21,417 bases of DNA from Enterosoma sp964427595 (GTDB lineage Bacteria; Bacillota_I; Bacilli_A; RFN20; CAG-288): contig CAYRUQ010000020.1 of NCBI GenBank assembly GCA_964427595.1, forward strand, positions 1 to 21,417. Direction: 5' to 3'. The position numbers and the translations under genes were made by a program. Shown here piece after piece: positions 7,488 through 15,995 of this stretch (position 1 is the stretch's first letter; each line of letters starts with the position of its first letter). The notes beneath the pieces were generated by a model, which worked only from the letters and a program-made list of their open reading frames with translations, was not told the origin of the DNA and made no database searches.

Positions 7488-9306
7488 AACTCACCTCCTT
7501 CTCTAATTCTTGTAGATGGACGATATCTTGATATAAAGGACAGGTCTTTAATAAAGCATCGTGTTTATCAAAAGCGATGATCTCTCCTTTATCGATGACA
7601 GCGATTCTATCTGCTTCCTCAATAGCGGAGATTCGATGAGCGACGATGATTGTCGTCTTTCCTTTTCTCTCCTCTTTGATGTTCTTTAAGATCCTTTTCT
7701 CAGTATCAGCGTCAACCGCTGATAAAGAATCATCTAACATCAAGATAGAAGGATCTTTATAGATAGCTCTAGCTATTGAGATTCTTTGTCTTTGACCACC
7801 GGAAAGAGAAGCTCCTTTCTCTTTGATGATCGTCTCATAACCATCAGGAAACTCCTCTATCTCTTTATCGACACAGGCGAAGCTAGCTGCTTTTTTCACT
7901 CTCTCTATATCACAGTATTCTGGATTATCTTCTGAGAAGGCGATTGAATACTTGAGAGGACCAGAGAAGAGAAAAGCTTCTTGAGAGACAAGAGAGATGA
8001 AGTTTCTCAAATCCTTCTCTCTCCAAGAATTGATATCTTCTTGGTCGATGAAAATCTTTCCTTCTTCAATCTGATAAAGCTTTAAAAGAAGGTTGATTAG
8101 AGTTGATTTACCTTCACCAGTTCTTCCGATGATACCGATAGTCTCACCTGCATTGATCTTTAAGGAGACATTCACTAATGAAGGAACTTGACCATCTGGA
8201 TAACTGAAAGTGAGATCTTTAAACTCAACTTCTCCTCTCATACTTTGATGAGAAGGAGTATCACTTCTATCATTGACATCCGGTTTCTCGTCTAAGATGC
8301 TTGCGATTCTCTTATAAGCACCTCTTCCTCTTGAGATGTAGTCGATAAGCATACCGCCGGCAAACATCGGCCAAATAAGCGCATCATAATAGCCGATATA
8401 AGTGATGAAGTCGCCAGCTTGCACTAGATTATCACCTTCAAAGAAGACACCTTCTCCTAGTATTGATAAACAAGCGAGACTGGCGAGTATCGCAAAGAAA
8501 CCGCAGATAAAAACATTGATTCCAAAGTCGATTAAAGATGAATATCTTAAATAAGAGACACTGGTCGTCTCTGCTTCTTTGCTAAGAGATCTGAATCTAT
8601 CGATTCTCTCTCTTTCTTTTCTGAACGATTTGACGACTTGGAAACCTTGAAGAGTCTCTTCAGTGAAATCGGAGAGATCTTCAAAAGCATCAGAAGAGAT
8701 CGTAAATCTCTTACTCTCTCCTTTTCCGACGACAGCTCCAAAGATGATGAATAAAACTAATGGTAGAGCAGCACAGAGAGTGATCGGTACACTCATCGAA
8801 AACATATAAAAGAAAGCGGTGATACCAAGGACGACTAAATCAGTCAAAAAGATCAGACCATCAGTGAAGACCATCTTGATAGTCTGTAAATCATTAGTGA
8901 AGTAAGAGAGAAGACCACCGGTTTTTCTATCTCGATAAAAAGAGATGGAGAGAGTTTGGATATGAGAGAACATCTCTCTTCTTAAATCTCTCTCAATCAA
9001 AGCTCCGATTCTTGAAGATGCATAACGCCATCCCATCCTACCGACGACGATGATGACAGCTATCAGAAAAACAGATAATAAAGTCAAAAAGAAATCAGTT
9101 TGAAAGAAACTTAATTCTTCAGTCGGATAAATTGTAAAGGCGATTTCACCTGTCACCGGATCTGGAGTTAGATTATTGACGATATCACCGACGATTCTAG
9201 GCACGAGAAGCTGAACTAAATCGACGATCGTATCGGCGATGATGATCAGAAGGAATAAGTACCAATATTTACGGTAATATCGATTTAGATATTTGCCAAA
9301 AAGCAT
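7480..9306 (-). CDS. ABC exporter subunit with degenerate Walker B (heterodimer partner 1)
   Basis: Six-helix membrane domain (about residues 12-335) plus ATPase domain, 608 residues. Walker A is GRTGEGKST (394-402), the signature LSGGQ (501-505) is canonical, the switch His is at 557, and the D-loop is SAVD. Walker B ends ILMLDD, so the catalytic glutamate is replaced by Asp526, the hallmark of the non-hydrolysing site of asymmetric exporters. With the 605-residue partner it would form one canonical ATP site (partner Glu plus this LSGGQ) and one degenerate site. AAGGAG lies 5 nt before the ATG. It starts 9 nt after the rimO stop, in the same operon. Confidence 0.92.
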   Translation of the reverse strand: MLFGKYLNRYYRKYWYLFLLIIIADTIVDLVQLLVPRIVGDIVNNLTPDPVTGEIAFTIYPTEELSFFQTDFFLTLLSVFLIAVIIVVGRMGWRYASSRIGALIERDLRREMFSHIQTLSISFYRDRKTGGLLSYFTNDLQTIKMVFTDGLIFLTDLVVLGITAFFYMFSMSVPITLCAALPLVLFIIFGAVVGKGESKRFTISSDAFEDLSDFTEETLQGFQVVKSFRKERERIDRFRSLSKEAETTSVSYLRYSSLIDFGINVFICGFFAILASLACLSILGEGVFFEGDNLVQAGDFITYIGYYDALIWPMFAGGMLIDYISRGRGAYKRIASILDEKPDVNDRSDTPSHQSMRGEVEFKDLTFSYPDGQVPSLVNVSLKINAGETIGIIGRTGEGKSTLINLLLKLYQIEEGKIFIDQEDINSWREKDLRNFISLVSQEAFLFSGPLKYSIAFSEDNPEYCDIERVKKAASFACVDKEIEEFPDGYETIIKEKGASLSGGQRQRISIARAIYKDPSILMLDDSLSAVDADTEKRILKNIKEERKGKTTIIVAHRISAIEEADRIAVIDKGEIIAFDKHDALLKTCPLYQDIVHLQELEKEVSYG

Positions 9307-9315
9307 AAAAGCTCC

Positions 9316-10614
9316 TTATTCTTTTCTTATCACCTTGATCACTTCCGCCTCTAAATCATAAACAAAGGCGTTGACCACTTTCGCTAATACTAAATCTCCT
9401 ACTTCTAAAGGAACGCTGGAATATAATCTCATCTCGCCATCGATATCATCTTCGGCGTAGATATTGTTAACACAGCTATAAGAGAGAGTCTTCTCATCAT
9501 AACCGGTGATCAAACACTTGTATTCTTTACCGATTCTCTCTTTGTTTAACTGATAAGAGATCTTCTTTTGAAGTCTCATGACTTTGTTGTATCTCTCTCT
9601 TTTGATCTTCTGAGGAATCTGATCTTTAAGTTTAGCTCCTGGAGTTCCTTCTTCAGCCGAGTACATAAAACAACCTAAGTGATCAAACTTGATCTCTTCG
9701 ATGTCTTTTAAAAGGATGTCGATATCTTCGTCAGTCTCGCCTGGGAAACCGACCATGACTGTCGTTCTTAAAATAGACTCAGGAACTTCTTGTTTGAATT
9801 TTTTGATCAGATTGATGATATCTTCTCTTGTTCCTCTTCTTCCCATCCTCTTTAAAACAGCATCGGAGAAGTGTTGAACAGGAAGATCAAAATAAGGAGT
9901 TATATTCTCGTTTTTATATAAAGAGATGACTTCATCTGTGACTTCATCTGGATAAAGATACATCAGTTTGACAAAATCAAAATTAGGATGCTTGATTATC
10001 TCTCTTAATAAATCGGCTAGAGAGTGATTTATGTCTTTTCCATACATCGATGTATCTTGAGAGATGACAGTGAGAGCTCTTATTCCATACTCATCTAATT
10101 CATCAAGTTCTCTCTTTAATGTCTCAAAAGGAACGGACTTGAATCTCCCTCTGATATGAGGGATAGCACAGAACGTACAGAAGTTATCACAGCCATCAGA
10201 GATTCTTAAATAAGCTCTCTTAGAAGGTGATATAAATTCTCTTCTCTCAGGGTCGATTTTACCTTGGAATCTGATGTCTTTAAATAACTCGTTTAGTCTC
10301 TCACCAAAGCAAGGGTAGTCAGCTAGAGGAATCCATAAAGCGACTTCAGGAATCTCTTCTTTCAGTTCATCAAGATACCTAGTAGCTAAACAACCAGTGA
10401 CTATGACGGGTTTATCTTCTTCAATCATATCGAGAATGGCTCTGATCGATTCTTTCTTAGCATCATCGATGAAGCCACAAGTATTTACTAATATGACATC
10501 AGCAAGCTCAGGATCAGAGACGGTCTGAAAATCATTAGCTTTTAAATAAGCTAAAATTTCCTCCAAGTCGACCTGGTTTTTAGCACAACCTAATGAGACG
10601 ATACCGATGTTCAT
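9316..10614 (-). CDS. rimO: Ribosomal protein S12 methylthiotransferase
   Basis: Radical-SAM enzyme that adds a methylthio group to the conserved aspartate of ribosomal protein S12. An N-terminal methylthiotransferase domain carries three cluster cysteines (SLGCAKNQ, NTCGF, TGCLA). The radical-SAM domain follows with DGCDNFCTFC (CxxxCxxC), then a C-terminal TRAM domain. The SLGCAKNQVD opening separates RimO from MiaB. The frame could begin at a TTG at 10626, but that codon overlaps the ribosome binding site GGAGG. The ATG at 10614, 5 nt after GGAGG, is the likely start and gives 432 residues. First gene of the operon that continues into the ABC pair, cysS and glf. Confidence 0.95.
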   Translation of the reverse strand: MNIGIVSLGCAKNQVDLEEILAYLKANDFQTVSDPELADVILVNTCGFIDDAKKESIRAILDMIEEDKPVIVTGCLATRYLDELKEEIPEVALWIPLADYPCFGERLNELFKDIRFQGKIDPERREFISPSKRAYLRISDGCDNFCTFCAIPHIRGRFKSVPFETLKRELDELDEYGIRALTVISQDTSMYGKDINHSLADLLREIIKHPNFDFVKLMYLYPDEVTDEVISLYKNENITPYFDLPVQHFSDAVLKRMGRRGTREDIINLIKKFKQEVPESILRTTVMVGFPGETDEDIDILLKDIEEIKFDHLGCFMYSAEEGTPGAKLKDQIPQKIKRERYNKVMRLQKKISYQLNKERIGKEYKCLITGYDEKTLSYSCVNNIYAEDDIDGEMRLYSSVPLEVGDLVLAKVVNAFVYDLEAEVIKVIRKE

Positions 10615-10750
10615 TTTCACCTCCAAAAAGATGCCAAAAAGTAGTCCTACAGAAATATAAGTTTATAGAAATATATATATCTTTACAAGGGAAGCAGGTT
10701 ATAAGGAACATTTGAAAACTTGGTGACTTCTATAGGTTCATGGACTGATT

Positions 10751-10759
10751 TTTATATCA
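10751..10759 (-). promoter_or_regulatory. Candidate extended -10 promoter upstream of rimO
   Basis: The 291-nt gap 10615-10905 holds no gene. On the minus strand TGATATAAA is an extended -10 (TG-N-TATAAA) about 135 nt before the rimO ATG. A second possibility is TTGTAA (10682-10687) with TATAAA 15 nt downstream, a suboptimal spacing. Neither has a strong -35. Confidence 0.3.
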
Positions 10760-10905
10760 AAGAAAAATCTTCAAAGTAGTTAAAAAACAATCTAATATGA
10801 AAGAATATGAGTCCTTTATTTTTGTCATCTGTTTTAGCGACTCAATATAACAATTTTAAAGCAACGAATAAAAACGTTAAATTGTATTAATATGTTAATC
10901 AGCAG

Positions 10906-11370
10906 TCATGAAACATTCCATTTCTTCTTTAATCTTCTCAACAGTTTTTTCATTTCATACTTTTTCCGCATCAATTTATACTGCATTTTATTAGCTTCTT
11001 CAATTCTATGTGATTCTTTAAAATACTCTTCTATCGAGATCAATCCTTTACAGTATTTTTCTTGTAAATAATATTCTTCAGTGTAAAGCTCATCAAAATC
11101 CTCTTCATATAACTCGACAGGATCTTTAAAGAATCTTTTATAAGCCTCTTCTAATTCATCATCAATGTTAGACATGAGATCTATATCTTCTTCTTTTACA
11201 TAACACCAACGCCAAAACTCTTCGGGATCCACATTGTCTAAGAAATGAATTAAAACATACATCTGTTTTTCTTCATTCCATTCGACTATTTTTCCAAACT
11301 CCTCAGTATAAGGTGAATGTACTTTTATATATATCAAATCACCTTTTTTGAATTTATGTTCGTTTTCCAT
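10906..11370 (-). CDS. Hypothetical charged protein with SH3/KOW-like N-terminus
   Basis: A 154-residue cytosolic protein of no family I can name. The first 45 residues (FKKGDLIYIKVHSP, then FGKIVEWNEEKQMYVLIHFLD) have the strand pattern and glycine placement of a small SH3/Tudor/KOW-like barrel. Residues 65-115 are very acidic and the last 30 strongly basic (MRKKYEMKKLLRRLKKKW), probably helical. Such a bipartite charge could bind nucleic acid or ribosome, but that is inference. GAAAGGA lies about 12 nt before the ATG, further than ideal. It begins 31 nt after the glutathione-peroxidase-like gene and is probably co-transcribed with it. Confidence 0.7.
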   Translation of the reverse strand: MENEHKFKKGDLIYIKVHSPYTEEFGKIVEWNEEKQMYVLIHFLDNVDPEEFWRWCYVKEEDIDLMSNIDDELEEAYKRFFKDPVELYEEDFDELYTEEYYLQEKYCKGLISIEEYFKESHRIEEANKMQYKLMRKKYEMKKLLRRLKKKWNVS

Positions 11371-11401
11371 ATAAGAGTTCTATCCTTTCTTGTGGAAGAA
11401 T

Positions 11402-11944
11402 TCAGAGTCTAGTCTTAAGAGCTCTTCTTATCTTACTTATATCTGAACTTGGTTCGAATCTTCTTAACACTTCACCTTCTTTAGAGATCAGAAAGAAAGT
11501 GAAGTTCCATTTGATGTCTCTATGTTTTTCATAAAGTGGATCTTCTCTTCTGACGATACTATCTAAAGTTTGATAGAACTTATCTTTCTTATCAAAACCT
11601 TGAAATTTGATCTGTTGTTCTAAAAAGAAGAAGAGAGGTTCTTTATCAAAACCTTTGAGGTTGACTTTCTTAAGGCGTTTAAAAGTGGTGTGATAGTTCT
11701 CTTTGATGAAAGAGTCGATCTCTTCATCACTCATTCCTATCTCACTAAAAGAGTCAGAAGGGAAGTCAAGAACTTCAAGACCTAAAAAGGAGAACTCTCG
11801 ATAGAGAATCTCGATGTCCTTATAAAGAGAAGTCAAATAACAGATAGGACAGGAGTTGAAGATCAAGAGCATCTTACCTTGATATTGGCTAAGAGAGATC
11901 AATTCACCCTTGTTGTCATAAACGACAAAATCATATAGGTTCAT
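11402..11944 (-). CDS. Glutathione-peroxidase-fold protein with CPIC motif
   Basis: The fold signatures of the GPx family are clear: the opening YDFVVYDNKGELISLSQYQGKM, then LLIFNS, the FP turn after a strand (VLDFPSDSF), and the C-terminal KWNFTFFLISKEGEVLRRF block. At 180 residues the length is typical. The active-site region differs: where the family has NTASKCGFT, this protein has NSCPICYLT, giving a thioredoxin-like CxxC (Cys32, Cys35; Cys35 aligns with the peroxidatic Cys). The FPxNQF motif is FPSDSF, so the tetrad Gln is missing; Trp and Asn of KWNF remain. It may be a thiol-disulfide oxidoreductase or a divergent peroxidase. No Shine-Dalgarno precedes the ATG, and a strong terminator lies just upstream. 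Confidence 0.82.
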   Translation of the reverse strand: MNLYDFVVYDNKGELISLSQYQGKMLLIFNSCPICYLTSLYKDIEILYREFSFLGLEVLDFPSDSFSEIGMSDEEIDSFIKENYHTTFKRLKKVNLKGFDKEPLFFFLEQQIKFQGFDKKDKFYQTLDSIVRREDPLYEKHRDIKWNFTFFLISKEGEVLRRFEPSSDISKIRRALKTRL

Positions 11945-11952
11945 GTTTTAAG

Positions 11953-11982
11953 TAAAAGAAAGGGGTGCTTGGAAGCACCCCT
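11953..11982 (-). terminator. Strong rho-independent terminator after the ABC pair
   Basis: On the minus strand AGGGGTGC pairs with GCACCCCT (8-10 bp, loop TTGGAA or smaller) and is followed by TTCTTTTACT. It starts 5 nt after the stop of the upstream ABC gene and ends 9 nt before the ATG of the peroxidase-like gene. It therefore lies in the gap between two same-strand genes. Confidence 0.88.
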
Positions 11983-11987
11983 ATATT

Positions 11988-13931
11988 TTATTCGAGTTCG
12001 AAGGCTCCTGTATAGAGCTGATAATACATGCCTTTGTTGGCGATCAAGTCGTCGTGATCACCTCTTTCGATGATCTTGCCATGATCAAGAACGATGATGA
12101 CGTTGGAGTTTTGAATCGTGGAGAGACGGTGAGCGATGACGAAGACGGTTCTTCCTTTCATCAAGTTATCCATACCGGAGGTGACGATAGCCTCTGTTCT
12201 AGTATCGATTGATGAAGTGGCTTCATCAAGAATCAAGACAGGTGCGTTGTTGACAGCTGCTCTAGCGATAGAAAGAAGCTGTCTTTGACCTTGGGAGAGG
12301 TTAGCACCATCATTGGTTAACATCGTGTTATATCCTTGAGGTAAACGTCTGATGAAGGAATCAGCGTTAGCTAACTTAGCAGCAGCGATGCACTCTTCAT
12401 CAGTGGCATCAAGCTTACCATAGCGGATGTTCTCCATGATCGTTCCGGTGAATAAGGAAGTATCTTGAAGAACCATACCAAGGGAACGTCTTAAATCTTT
12501 CTTACAGATCTTATTGATGTTGATACCATCGTATCTGATCTTACCATCTTCAATATCATAGAAGCGGTTGAGAAGGTTAGTAATAGTTGTTTTACCAGCA
12601 CCAGTAGCACCGACGAAAGCGACTTTCTGACCAGGTTTTGCATATAGAGAAATGTTATGAAGGACGATCTTATTAGATTCATAACCGAAGTCGACATCAG
12701 TCATCACGATATCACCTCTAAGCAGGGTGTAAGTGACGCCTTGTGTCTCATCATGATGAGGATGTTTCCAAGCCCAGATAGTCTGATCTTTTCTATCTTC
12801 GACTTCAACGATATTACCTTCTTCATCGTATTTAGCTCTGACGAGAGTGACATAACCATCATCCATCTCTTTAGCTTCATCAAGAAGCTCGCAGACACGG
12901 CTTGTTCCGCCATAAGCCATAGCGATTGAGTTGATCTGGTTAGAGATCTCAGCAGTGGTGTTAGTGAATTGTTTACACATAGGAAGGAAGGAGACGATGA
13001 TAGCGAGCCAACTGGAATCAGTAGTTTGAAGCAAAGCAGGATCGTTGACGGAGAAGAAGAAGAAGAGGGTACCGATGACAGCGATTGAGACATATAAGAC
13101 ATTACCGATGTTAGATAAGATAGGCATCATGATGTTGGCATAGGAGTTAGCGTCAGAGGAGACTTTGAGAAGGGAGTTGTTCATCTTATCGAAATCTTGT
13201 TTAGATTCTTCTTCGTGGCAGAAGGATTTGATGACTTTAAGACCGACCATCATCTCTTCGACGAAACCTTCTTGTTTACCGAGCATGATCTGTTGAGCGA
13301 CGAAGTTCTTAGAGGACTTGCCACCGACTTTGAAGATGACAACACCCATGAAGCAAGCAGCGACGATGACGATCAAAGTGAGATAGATAGAGCTTAAGAA
13401 CATGATGACAACGACGGCTAAGAAGGTGCAGAAGCAAATCATGATAGTGGACATCGATTGGATGACTAATTGTCTGATCGTATCAACATCGTTGATATAG
13501 ACAGACATGATGTCACCTTTATCGTGAGTATCAAAGTACTTGATCGGAAGACTCTCCATACGATTGAAGAGGTGCTTTCTTAAGTCATCCATGTATCTTT
13601 GACCGGCGACAGCGACGACTTGTGAATAAGTGAACTGGCCGATAATAGCTAAGCAGTAAGCACAACCTAAGAAGATCAAGTTAGGAACGACTTCGGCCCA
13701 GAGTTCAGAAGAAGCAGCTGCAGAATTAGATGAGAATTCCTCTAAGATCGCAGTGACATTCTGAAGGACGAGAGGAGCAGCGATGTTACCGAAGGCGGCG
13801 AATAAGATGCAGATAAGTGAGCTGATGAAGGCTAACTTATGCATGTGGATGTAATCGGCGATGATACGAAGTAAGGGATTGTATTTCTTCTTTTCAGTCA
13901 TAGAGACATTCACCTTTTGATTATTGGACAT
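11988..13931 (-). CDS. ABC exporter subunit with linker insertion (canonical Walker B)
   Basis: Second heterodimeric exporter, catalytic half. From the chosen start it is 647 residues: six-helix membrane domain (about 25-330), then ATPase domain. Walker A GATGAGKT (441-448), signature LSQGQ (546-550, one change from LSGGQ), Walker B VLILDE with Glu570, D-loop SSID, switch His601. A highly charged insertion of about 50 residues between membrane and ATPase domains (YDEEGNIVEVEDRKDQTIWAW, then KHPHHDETQ) lengthens it relative to typical 580-600-residue halves; I know the same insertion from homologues in gut Firmicutes. The frame extends upstream to 13949, but AGGAGG with 7-nt spacing supports the ATG at 13931, 11 nt inside the upstream gene. 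Confidence 0.92.
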   Translation of the reverse strand: MSNNQKVNVSMTEKKKYNPLLRIIADYIHMHKLAFISSLICILFAAFGNIAAPLVLQNVTAILEEFSSNSAAASSELWAEVVPNLIFLGCAYCLAIIGQFTYSQVVAVAGQRYMDDLRKHLFNRMESLPIKYFDTHDKGDIMSVYINDVDTIRQLVIQSMSTIMICFCTFLAVVVIMFLSSIYLTLIVIVAACFMGVVIFKVGGKSSKNFVAQQIMLGKQEGFVEEMMVGLKVIKSFCHEEESKQDFDKMNNSLLKVSSDANSYANIMMPILSNIGNVLYVSIAVIGTLFFFFSVNDPALLQTTDSSWLAIIVSFLPMCKQFTNTTAEISNQINSIAMAYGGTSRVCELLDEAKEMDDGYVTLVRAKYDEEGNIVEVEDRKDQTIWAWKHPHHDETQGVTYTLLRGDIVMTDVDFGYESNKIVLHNISLYAKPGQKVAFVGATGAGKTTITNLLNRFYDIEDGKIRYDGININKICKKDLRRSLGMVLQDTSLFTGTIMENIRYGKLDATDEECIAAAKLANADSFIRRLPQGYNTMLTNDGANLSQGQRQLLSIARAAVNNAPVLILDEATSSIDTRTEAIVTSGMDNLMKGRTVFVIAHRLSTIQNSNVIIVLDHGKIIERGDHDDLIANKGMYYQLYTGAFELE

Positions 13932-15744
13932 TCTCTTGACCTCCTGCACGATTTTGTAAGTTGTAGATCTCTTGATAGATGGCGTTAGTCTTCAATAACT
14001 CCTCGTGAGTACCCATACCATTGATACCACCATCATCCATGACTAAGATGACATCAGCATCTTCAACCGATGATAATCTCTGAGCGATGATGATCTTAGT
14101 AGTTCCGTTTAAGGTCTTGCTAAGTCCATCTCTGATTAAAGCATCAGTCTTAGTATCAACAGCAGAGGTGGAGTCATCCATGATCAAGATCTTCGGTTTC
14201 TTCAAGATAGCTCTAGCGATACAAAGACGTTGTTTTTGACCACCGGAGACATTAGTACCACCTTGTTGGATCATCGTGTCATATTTATCAGGGAAGCCTT
14301 CGATGAAGGAGTCGGCTTGAGCGATCTTACAAGCTTCGACGATATCTTCATCAGTGGCATCCTTGTTTCCCCATCTGAGGTTCTCTTTGATCGTTCCAGA
14401 GAAGAGAACATTCTTCTGAAGAACCATCGAGACATTCTCTCTTAAGGTCTTGATATCGTAGTTTCTGACATCTTCTCCACCGACTAAGACCTGACCTTCC
14501 GTGACATCATAGAATCTTGATAAGAGGTTGACGAGAGTCGACTTAGAAGAACCAGTACCACCGATGATACCGATGGTCTCACCGGAGTAGAAATCAAGAT
14601 TGATATTAGATAAGGCGAATTTATCTGCTTTCTCTGAATATTTGAAGGAGACGTTCTTGAAGGAGATAGAACCGTCCTTGACTTCATAGATAGGATTCTC
14701 ACAGTTGTGGATAGTAGGAACTTCAACTAGGACTTCATAGACACGTTTCATCGAAGCTGTCGACATCGAGATCATGACTAAGACCATCGAGAGCATCATG
14801 ACTGAAGATAAGATCTGAGCTCCGTAAGTGATCAAAGCAGAAATCTGACCGACTTGTAAAGAAGAACCGTTGTTGAGGATCAAATAAGAACCGAGTGAGA
14901 TGATAGTGATCATCGAGACATACATGAAGAAGGTCATGAAGGGATTAGTGAGAGCTAAGATTCTCTCAGCTTTGACGAAGTCATCTCTGATGTCTTCACT
15001 AGCTTTCTTAAACTTCTGTTTTTCAAAGTCTTCTCTCGTGTAAGTCTTGACTGTTCTGATAGCTCTGACGTTCTCTTCAACAGATTCGTTGAGCTTATCG
15101 TATTTATCAAAGACTCTGATGAAGATAGGAAGAGAGAAGCGGACGACTAAGAATAAAGCGAAAGCCATGAGCACCACTAAGATAGCGAAGATCCAAGCTA
15201 AGGTAGGAGCCATGACACAAGCCATGACGAGTGAGAAGAACATCATCAAAGGAGCTCTCAAAGCGATTCTGATCAAAATCTGATAGCACATCTGGATATA
15301 AGTGACATCAGTGGTTTGTCTCGTGACGAGTGAAGAGATTGAGAATTTATCGATGTTGTTAAAGGAGAAGTCTGAGATTTTGTAATAGAGATCTTGTCTG
15401 ACATTAGCAGCAAAACCGGTTGATGCTCTAGCTGCATATTTACCAGCAGTGACACCACAGATGAGTGAGCAGAATGCCATTACTAATAAAGCGACTGCAT
15501 ACATAGCAGTGTCGAAGATGAAAGTCTCTTCATTACCGGTTGAGTTCTGTAAGAAGCTCAATAAGAGACTCATCACATAAGGGATGACACACTCTAATAG
15601 TGTCTCAAGACAGATGAAGATGATAGCGATGATCGATGTCTTCTTGTTCTGTCTGATTGACTTAGAAAAGAGCTTGAAATAATCGATGTATCCGATCCCT
15701 TTCTCTTTCTTTTTCTTTTTGGTTATGGTTTCATTAGTTGCCAT
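13921..15744 (-). CDS. ABC exporter subunit, degenerate ATPase half
   Basis: Partner of the 647-residue subunit; 607 residues from the ATG at 15744 (AGGAGG, 5-nt spacing). An upstream in-frame GTG at 15750 overlaps the binding site and is unlikely. Six-helix membrane domain (about 30-340) and ATPase domain with Walker A GGTGSSKST (395-403) and canonical signature VSGGQ (499-503). Walker B is ILIMDD, with Asp524 for the catalytic Glu, and the switch histidine is replaced by Gln555 (IIIAQRLS). Loss of both residues is the pattern known from TAP1-type degenerate sites, so hydrolysis should occur at the composite site using the partner's Glu. Its last codons contain the partner's ribosome binding site. 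Substrate unknown. Confidence 0.92.
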   Translation of the reverse strand: MATNETITKKKKKEKGIGYIDYFKLFSKSIRQNKKTSIIAIIFICLETLLECVIPYVMSLLLSFLQNSTGNEETFIFDTAMYAVALLVMAFCSLICGVTAGKYAARASTGFAANVRQDLYYKISDFSFNNIDKFSISSLVTRQTTDVTYIQMCYQILIRIALRAPLMMFFSLVMACVMAPTLAWIFAILVVLMAFALFLVVRFSLPIFIRVFDKYDKLNESVEENVRAIRTVKTYTREDFEKQKFKKASEDIRDDFVKAERILALTNPFMTFFMYVSMITIISLGSYLILNNGSSLQVGQISALITYGAQILSSVMMLSMVLVMISMSTASMKRVYEVLVEVPTIHNCENPIYEVKDGSISFKNVSFKYSEKADKFALSNINLDFYSGETIGIIGGTGSSKSTLVNLLSRFYDVTEGQVLVGGEDVRNYDIKTLRENVSMVLQKNVLFSGTIKENLRWGNKDATDEDIVEACKIAQADSFIEGFPDKYDTMIQQGGTNVSGGQKQRLCIARAILKKPKILIMDDSTSAVDTKTDALIRDGLSKTLNGTTKIIIAQRLSSVEDADVILVMDDGGINGMGTHEELLKTNAIYQEIYNLQNRAGGQENVQ

Positions 15745-15753
15745 ATACACCTC

Positions 15754-15784
15754 CTAATCAATTAGTCATTTTTTAAGAAATGAC
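15754..15784. repeat. Two abutting inverted repeats in the ABC operon leader
   Basis: CTAAT-CA-ATTAG (15754-15765) immediately abuts GTCATTT-TTTAAG-AAATGAC (15765-15784). Both lie between the candidate promoter and the ribosome binding site of the second ABC pair. They could be operators or leader hairpins. Confidence 0.5.
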
Positions 15785-15804
15785 CCAAAAAGACCAAGAT
15801 ATCT

Positions 15805-15832
15805 ATTTAACACACAAAAATAATCATGACAA
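15805..15832 (-). promoter_or_regulatory. Candidate promoter of the second ABC operon
   Basis: On minus, TTGTCA (15827-15832) and TTAAAT (15805-15810) are spaced by 16 nt, about 60 nt upstream of the ATG. A dyad TATGAAA-TAGC-TTTCATA (15844-15861) and a tandem TAGTAAATA (15880-15888 and 15891-15899) lie upstream of the -35. Confidence 0.4.
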
Positions 15833-15843
15833 CACAATTCTTA

Positions 15844-15861
15844 TATGAAATAGCTTTCATA
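15844..15861. repeat. Operator-like dyad upstream of the ABC promoter
   Basis: TATGAAA-TAGC-TTTCATA is a perfect 7+4+7 dyad about 12 nt upstream of the candidate -35. Its position suits a transcription-factor site. No regulator gene is in the adjoining sequence. Confidence 0.4.
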
Positions 15862-15995
15862 ATGAATAAGTTTCTAATTTAGTAAATAGATAGTAAATAT
15901 TGACTTAAATAAGGTAGATTTAATCTTTTGTTTTTATTTAACAGATATGTTTTCAACGGTCTTTTCAGTATAAATAATATAGATAACTTTAACAC

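Noticed and set aside
3219..10614. Possible mycoplasma-type code (UGA as Trp)
   Set aside because: Several genes end in TGA exactly at family-typical C-termini and Trp is encoded by TGG.
12491..13397. Open frames on both strands inside the ABC transporter genes
   Set aside because: They lie fully within a well-supported ABC exporter gene, lack ribosome binding sites and have low-complexity Ser/Leu-rich or Asp-rich translations typical of shadow frames.
13932..13949. Longer start for the 647-residue ABC gene
   Set aside because: The six extra codons overlap the AGGAGG that serves the ATG at 13931.
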